A DNA stretch of 64,000 nt from Ideonella sp. (GTDB taxonomy: Bacteria > Pseudomonadota > Gammaproteobacteria > Burkholderiales > Burkholderiaceae_C): the NCBI RefSeq assembly GCF_016702655.1, contig NZ_JADJDO010000001.1, positions 1-64,000 of the forward strand, given 5' to 3'. Below are positions 59,572 to 64,000 of this stretch, in pieces (the stretch's first letter is position 1; each line of letters begins with the position of its first letter). Below the pieces are notes generated by a model. That model was not told where the DNA came from. It made no database searches and saw only the letters and a program-made list of their open reading frames with translations. The translations under genes and the position numbers were made by a program.

Positions 59572-60408
59572 ATGCGCGCCATGGACATGACCACGACCGA
59601 GGCTTCCCGGCTGCGAGCCGCCGGCGCAGACGCCGACACGGTGCTCGAGGCCGACCGCGTCGAGAAGACCTACCCCAACGGAACCCACGCGCTCAACGAC
59701 ACCAGCGTCAAGATCCGGCGCGGCGAGTTCGTCTCGCTGCTCGGCCCTTCCGGCTGCGGCAAGAGCACGCTGCTGAAGATGTTCGCCGGCCTGGAAGCGC
59801 CGTCGCAGGGCCGCATCGTGCTCCACGATGGCGAGGATGCGGCCGGCCTGGCCAGCGGCCACCGCTCGATGGCGATGGTGTTCCAGGAGGCCACGCTGAT
59901 GCCCTGGGCGCGCGTCGCCGAGAACGTGCGCCTGCCGCTGGACTTGGCTGGCATGCCCAAGGTCGAGAGCGAGCCGCGGATCCGCGACGCGCTCGAGATG
60001 GTCGGCCTCGACAAGTTCGCGACGGTCTATCCGCGCGAGCTCTCGGGCGGCATGCAGATGCGGGTCTCGATCGCCCGGGCCCTGGCCGTGCAGCCGAGCA
60101 TCCTGCTGATGGACGAGCCCTTCGGCGCGCTCGACGAGTTCACGCGCAACAAGCTCGACAGCGACCTGCACCAGCTGTGGGAGCAGCGCGGCTTCACGGT
60201 CGTCTTCGTCACCCACAGCATCTACGAGGCGGTGTTCCTGTCGAGCCGGGTCGTGGTGATGGCGGCCCGCCCGGGGCGCGTGATCGCCGACGTGGCGATC
60301 GACGCGCCGCCCAACCGCGATGAAAGCTACCGCGTATCGCAACCGTTCATCGACAACTGCCGCGTCCTGTCCGAGCACCTGGTGCGCGCCAACCGCGGCG
60401 AGCGCTGA
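59572..60408 (+). CDS. ABC transporter ATPase, second locus
   Basis: A 278-residue ATPase with a short N-terminal extension. Walker A is GPSGCGKST, the Q-loop is MVFQEATLMPW, the signature is LSGGMQMR, and Walker B is ILLMDEPFGALDE with a switch His in VTHSIYEA. It is a clear paralogue of the ATPase at 40892. ATG codons at 59572, 59581 and 59587 are all possible starts. The first is used. It serves the permease 23 nt downstream. Confidence 0.9.
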   Translation: MRAMDMTTTEASRLRAAGADADTVLEADRVEKTYPNGTHALNDTSVKIRRGEFVSLLGPSGCGKSTLLKMFAGLEAPSQGRIVLHDGEDAAGLASGHRSMAMVFQEATLMPWARVAENVRLPLDLAGMPKVESEPRIRDALEMVGLDKFATVYPRELSGGMQMRVSIARALAVQPSILLMDEPFGALDEFTRNKLDSDLHQLWEQRGFTVVFVTHSIYEAVFLSSRVVVMAARPGRVIADVAIDAPPNRDESYRVSQPFIDNCRVLSEHLVRANRGER

Positions 60409-60431
60409 ATCCTTACCAACGAGATTTGCCC

Positions 60432-61259
60432 ATGAGTGCCACCACCGCTGTCGCGAACCCGGCCGCAGCAAACGCCAGCGCGTTCGCCAATCCGAAACTC
60501 GTGCGAGTTCTCGCTCCGGCGGCGCTCGGCATCGTGTTGCTCGCGGTCTGGCAATTCGCGACCTCGGCCTTCAACGTGCCCGAATACCTGGTGCCCTCGC
60601 CTGCGGCGATCGCACGCACGCTGGCCGAAGACTGGTCGCTGCTGACCTCGGCGCTGATGATCACGCTGAAGATCACCTTTCTCGCCTTCGCGCTGGCCGT
60701 CGTGCTGGGCGTCGCTGCGGCGTTCATCTTCGTGCAGAGCCGGATCGTCGAGATGAGCCTGTTCCCGTATGCGGTGATCCTGCAGGTCACGCCAATCGTT
60801 GCGATCGCGCCGCTGATCATCATCTGGGTCAAGGACGCGCTGCCAGCGATGGTGATCTGCGCCACGTTGGTCGCGCTATTCCCGATCATCTCCAATACCA
60901 TCCTCGGCCTGCGCAGCGTCAACCCGGGGCTGATGAACCTGTTCCGCCTCAACCGCGCGACGCGCTGGCAGACGCTGATGCGCCTGCGCGTGCCGAGCGC
61001 GCTGCCGTACTTCTTCGGCGGTCTGCGCATCTCCAGCGGGCTGGCGCTGATCGGCGCGGTGGTCGCCGAGTTCGTCGCCGGCACCGGCGGCACCTCGTCG
61101 GGCCTGGCCTACCAGATCCTGCAGTCGGGCTTCCAGCTCAACATCCCGCGCCTGTTCGCGGCGCTGTTCCTCATCACCCTGACCGGCATCGTGCTCTTCG
61201 CCGCGATGGCGATGCTCTCGAAGTGGGCCCTGGCCTGGCACGAAAGCGAGTTGAATTGA
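60432..61259 (+). CDS. ABC transporter permease, second locus
   Basis: A 275-residue permease with six helices. The core motif is EYLVPSPAAIARTLAEDWSL. The helices include VILQVTPIVAIAPLIIIWVK, and the EAA loop is NRATRWQTLMRLRVPSALPY. It fits the SsuC/TauC family as a single permease, so the transporter would be a homodimer here, unlike the two-permease set of the first locus. The next gene starts 20 nt after its stop. Confidence 0.9.
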   Translation: MSATTAVANPAAANASAFANPKLVRVLAPAALGIVLLAVWQFATSAFNVPEYLVPSPAAIARTLAEDWSLLTSALMITLKITFLAFALAVVLGVAAAFIFVQSRIVEMSLFPYAVILQVTPIVAIAPLIIIWVKDALPAMVICATLVALFPIISNTILGLRSVNPGLMNLFRLNRATRWQTLMRLRVPSALPYFFGGLRISSGLALIGAVVAEFVAGTGGTSSGLAYQILQSGFQLNIPRLFAALFLITLTGIVLFAAMAMLSKWALAWHESELN

Positions 61260-61279
61260 GCGCGCACGACGCGCAGCCC

Positions 61280-62692
61280 ATGTTGATCCGCAACGCGAGC
61301 GCCGTGCTCACCGGCACGGCCGGCGCCGGGGCACGCAGCACGGCGCGCGACCTGCGCATCGGTGCCGACGGCTGCATCGCCGAGATGGGATGCAGCCTCG
61401 TCCCGGAACCCGGCGAGCGCGTGCTCGACGCCAGCGACTGCGTCATCTACCCGGGCTGGGTCAACACCCACCACCACCTGTTCCAGTCCCTGCTCAAGGG
61501 CGTGCCGGCCGGCATCGACGCGACGCTGACGCCGTGGCTCAAGGCCGTGCCCTATGCTTATCGCGGCGGCTTCGACGAGGAGACGCTGCGCCTGGCGGCA
61601 CGCATCGGCCTCGTCGAACTGCTGCTCTCGGGCTGCACGACGGCCGCCGACCACCACTACATCTATTACCCCGGCATCGGCTACGACCCGTCGGCGGCAC
61701 TGTTCGACGAAGCCGCCCGGCTCGGCCAGCGCTTCATGCTGCTGCGCGGTGGGGCGACGCAGACCCGCGACGCCGAAGCGGGCGCACCGGCGCATCTGCG
61801 GCCAGAGGCCTTCGACGCCATGCTGGCCGACATCGAACGCTGCGTCGGCCGCTATCACCAGCGTGGCCCGAGGGCGCGCACGCGCGTTGCGATGGCACCG
61901 ACGACGATCACGATCTCGCTGCGCGACGGTGAGTTGCGCGAGGCGGCGCGTGCCGCGCGGGCCTGGGGCATACCGCTGCACTCGCACCTGTCGGAAACGG
62001 TGAGCTACATGGAGCACTGCCGCGAGAAGTTCAATCGACTGCCGGTCGAGGTCGCTGCCGACAACGAGTGGCTGGGCCCCGACGTCTGGTTTGCCCACCT
62101 CGTTCACTTGTCGGCGTCGGAACGCCGCTTGCTGGCCAACAGCGGCACCGGCATGGCACACTGCCCGCAGAGCAATGGTCGCCTGGGCAGCGGCGTCGCA
62201 CCGGCGCCGGCGCTCGCGCGCATGGGCGTGCCGATGTCGATCGGCGTCGATGGTGCTGCGTCGAACGAGGCCGCCGACATGCTGAGCGAGCTGCATTGCG
62301 CCTGGCTGATGCACCGCGCGCACGCCGGCAGCGCCTCGCTACCGCGGCCCGAGGGCGCGGGCGAGGCGGGGGCAGATGCGGTGACGATCGAGCAGCTCGT
62401 GCACTGGGCCTCGGCCGGCGGCGCGCGCGTGCTCGGCTTCGAAGGCGTCGGCACGCTTGCGGTCGGTCAGGCCGCCGATCTCGCGGTCTGGCGGCTCGAC
62501 GACGATCCGCGCTTCTTCGGCGTGCACGACCCGGCCATCGCGCCCATAGCCAGCGGCGCCCGGCCGCATCTGAAGTGGCTGCTCGTCGACGGTGCGATCG
62601 TGGTCGAGGACGACCGGATTCCGGGCCTGGACATGGCCGAGTTGCACGCCAGCGCACGCGCTGCCGTCAAGCGCCTGGCCGAGCGTCACTGA
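61280..62692 (+). CDS. Purine-type deaminase (8-oxoguanine deaminase-like amidohydrolase)
   Basis: A 470-residue amidohydrolase. The metal site begins WVNTHHHLFQSLLKGVPAGI, then LTPWLKAVPYAYRGGFDEE. The later His is in HSHLSETVSY, with a substrate region SIGVDGAASNEAADM and a C-terminal strand VGQAADLAVWRLDDDP. This pattern matches the subgroup of hydroxydechloroatrazine hydrolases and 8-oxoguanine deaminases. It should deaminate a purine or triazine base. Its neighbours (xanthine dehydrogenase-like genes) support an oxidised purine. A TTG start at 61256 overlapping the permease stop is an alternative. Confidence 0.85.
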   Translation: MLIRNASAVLTGTAGAGARSTARDLRIGADGCIAEMGCSLVPEPGERVLDASDCVIYPGWVNTHHHLFQSLLKGVPAGIDATLTPWLKAVPYAYRGGFDEETLRLAARIGLVELLLSGCTTAADHHYIYYPGIGYDPSAALFDEAARLGQRFMLLRGGATQTRDAEAGAPAHLRPEAFDAMLADIERCVGRYHQRGPRARTRVAMAPTTITISLRDGELREAARAARAWGIPLHSHLSETVSYMEHCREKFNRLPVEVAADNEWLGPDVWFAHLVHLSASERRLLANSGTGMAHCPQSNGRLGSGVAPAPALARMGVPMSIGVDGAASNEAADMLSELHCAWLMHRAHAGSASLPRPEGAGEAGADAVTIEQLVHWASAGGARVLGFEGVGTLAVGQAADLAVWRLDDDPRFFGVHDPAIAPIASGARPHLKWLLVDGAIVVEDDRIPGLDMAELHASARAAVKRLAERH

Positions 62693-62759
62693 GAACTCTG
62701 GTCTGCCGGGCCGCGGCCGGCGCGCGCCCGATCTCGCGCCGGTATTCATCTATCTCTTC

Positions 62760-62774
62760 GATCAATTTATACCG
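62760..62774. promoter_or_regulatory. AT-rich element shared with the LysR-binding protein gap
   Basis: GATCAATTTATACCG lies in the 161-nt gap before the FAD-subunit gene. It shares GATnAATTTAT and TATACCG with 58455-58485. ACCGTT occurs twice here, 10 bp apart. A perfect GCTCGC-GGT-GCGAGC palindrome follows at 62796-62810. Confidence 0.4.
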
Positions 62775-62853
62775 TTGAGACCGTTTACCGATCGCGCTCG
62801 CGGTGCGAGCATGGCTGCATGAAGCTCTTCTCCACCCGCATCAGGTCCATCCC

Positions 62854-63723
62854 ATGAGGCCCTTCGAGTACCTCGAACCATCGACGCTGGACGAGGCCGT
62901 CGCGCTGCTCGAACGCGGCAACGGCAGCGCCTGCGTGCTCGCCGGAGGCACCGATCTGCTGGTGCAGATGCGCGAGCACGTGCGCCGGCCCGAGCAGGTG
63001 ATCAACATCAAGAAGATTCCCGGCATCGACGACTTCAGCGTCAGCGCGAGCGACGGGCTGCGCATCGGCGCGTTGACGACGACGCGCTGCGTCGAGACCT
63101 CGCCGCTGGTGCGGCGCCACTATGCCGGCCTGTGCCAGGCGGTGACGCACTTCGCGTCGATCCAGGTGCGCAACCGCGCAACCATCGTCGGCAATGTCTG
63201 CCGCGCGTCGCCGTCGGCCGACACGCTGCCGCCGCTGATCGCCGATGCGGCGCAGCTCACGCTGCGCGGTCCGTCAGGCATGCGCGCGGTCGCAGTCGAG
63301 GACTTCTGCAGCGGCCCCGGCAAGACCGTGCTCGCCCCGGGCGAAATGGTGACGCATGTGATCGTGCCGCCGCCATCGCCGCGCACCGGCAAGGCCTACC
63401 TGAAGCACGGCCGGCGCATCGAGATGGAACTCGCCACGGTCGGCGCAGCCGTCACGCTCACGCTCGATGAGGGCGGTGTGTGCAGCGAGATCCGGATCGC
63501 GCTCGCCGCGGTTGCGCCAACGCCGATCCGGGCCCGCCGTGCCGAGGCGTTGCTGCGGCGTCAATCGCCCAGCGCCGAGCTGATTGCCGCCGCGGCACAA
63601 GCCGCGAGCGAAGAGTCGCTCCCGATCGGCGACGTGCGCGGCAGCGCGGCGTACCGGCGCCACATGGTCGGCGTGCTGACGCGGCGCGCCCTCGAACAGG
63701 CTCTGAAGGAAGCGCAGCGATGA
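62854..63723 (+). CDS. Xanthine dehydrogenase/CO-dehydrogenase family FAD-binding subunit
   Basis: A 289-residue protein. MRPFEYLEPSTLDEAVALLE opens the FAD-binding fold. The key FAD motif is CVLAGGTDLLVQMREHVRRP. The RNRATIVGNVCRASPSADT region (usually GG..GN) precedes LPPLIADAAQL. This is the medium subunit of a molybdenum hydroxylase with separately encoded subunits. It channels electrons from the molybdopterin centre via FAD. It overlaps the 2Fe-2S gene by 4 nt. Confidence 0.88.
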   Translation: MRPFEYLEPSTLDEAVALLERGNGSACVLAGGTDLLVQMREHVRRPEQVINIKKIPGIDDFSVSASDGLRIGALTTTRCVETSPLVRRHYAGLCQAVTHFASIQVRNRATIVGNVCRASPSADTLPPLIADAAQLTLRGPSGMRAVAVEDFCSGPGKTVLAPGEMVTHVIVPPPSPRTGKAYLKHGRRIEMELATVGAAVTLTLDEGGVCSEIRIALAAVAPTPIRARRAEALLRRQSPSAELIAAAAQAASEESLPIGDVRGSAAYRRHMVGVLTRRALEQALKEAQR

Positions 63724-64000
63724 AGCACCTCGTCCCCGTCACCATCAACCGCGAGCCTTACGAACTCGCCGTCGAGCCGCAGCAAAGCCTGCTCGACGCG
63801 CTGCGCGCCCAAGCGGGCCTGACCGGCACCAAGAAGGGCTGCGACGTCGGCGAGTGCGGCTCGTGCACCGTGATCCTCGACGGCAAGCCGGTCACTTCGT
63901 GCCTGGTGCTGGCGGTCGAGGTCGGCGGCTGCGAGATCGTCACCATCGAAGGCATCCAGGCGTCGAGCGATGAAGTCCATCCGCTGCAGGAAAACTTCAT
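63720..64000 (+). CDS. 2Fe-2S subunit of the molybdenum hydroxylase (cut by window end)
   Basis: The first 93 residues of the small iron-sulfur subunit, MKHLVPVTINREPYELAVEP then QSLLDALRAQAGLTGTKKGC. The plant-type ferredoxin cysteines appear as CDVGECGSCTV with CLVL later. The second 2Fe-2S domain is beyond the window. ATGA overlap with the FAD subunit couples translation. The large molybdopterin subunit should follow downstream. Confidence 0.88.
   Translation, partial: MKHLVPVTINREPYELAVEPQQSLLDALRAQAGLTGTKKGCDVGECGSCTVILDGKPVTSCLVLAVEVGGCEIVTIEGIQASSDEVHPLQENF

Noticed and set aside
1..64000. CRISPR arrays, rRNA and tRNA genes, complete insertion sequences, integrase genes
   Set aside because: Looked for regular spaced repeats, T-loop patterns (GGTTCGAATCC-like), transposase and integrase motifs and terminal repeats. 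None was convincing.

Overview
The window is about 64 kb of very GC-rich chromosome (roughly 70% by eye). It is densely packed with short gaps and many ATGA/TGATG stop-start overlaps. Gene content (RsgA, MurB, YajQ, RibF-IleS-LspA, YaeQ, Tim44-like, DUF924, DUF2189) and protein style fit a betaproteobacterium of order Burkholderiales, perhaps the Rubrivivax/Leptothrix/Methylibium group. That placement is inference, because no rRNA or marker phylogeny is available here. No rRNA, tRNA, CRISPR array or complete insertion sequence was found.

Layout. 1-1.2 kb: frameshifted 3' end of a large DNA methyltransferase next to a RelE/HigB-HigA type toxin-antitoxin (TA) pair. 1.2-11.2 kb: ArgO exporter, NUDIX hydrolase, crotonase plus SDR pair, RsgA, a Tim44-like membrane protein, UspA, a tiny Lys-rich protein, an S4-domain protein, a stand-alone MetE catalytic domain and a TPR-GGDEF cyclase. 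11.2-24.8 kb: cold-shock protein with its terminator, an MDR oxidoreductase, a soluble five-PAS hybrid histidine kinase, an M3 peptidase, and a series of housekeeping or uncharacterised genes including YaeQ, GNAT, prolyl oligopeptidase and DUF924. 24.8-32 kb: an EAL protein with a C-terminal sensor, MurB, YajQ, a degenerate receiver protein and an acyl-CoA dehydrogenase pair. 32-33.7 kb: an HhH protein and a DmpA-type peptidase.

33.7-44.7 kb is a reductive pyrimidine catabolism locus: dihydropyrimidinase, PreT and PreA, then an ABC importer (ATPase, two permeases, NMT1-type binding protein). It is interrupted between preT and preA by a less GC-rich GIY-YIG/DUF4357 gene and a ParE-type TA pair. 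The TA pair lies between two diverged copies of the preA 5' region. 45-57.5 kb is mostly housekeeping (parvulin lipoprotein, pseudouridine synthase, RibF, IleS, LspA) plus a HepT-MntA TA pair. 57.5-64 kb is a second nitrogen-base utilisation locus: LysR regulator, binding protein, ATPase, permease, a purine-type deaminase, and xanthine dehydrogenase-like FAD and 2Fe-2S subunits, the last cut by the window end. Together the two loci suggest import and breakdown of pyrimidines and oxidised purines as nitrogen sources.

Two window-wide patterns stand out. A dispersed palindromic intergenic repeat with CCCCAAGC/GCTTGGGG arms occurs at least six times, often starting at a stop codon. Three genes carry single frameshifts, two of them in short C/G runs, which may be real or may be assembly errors.
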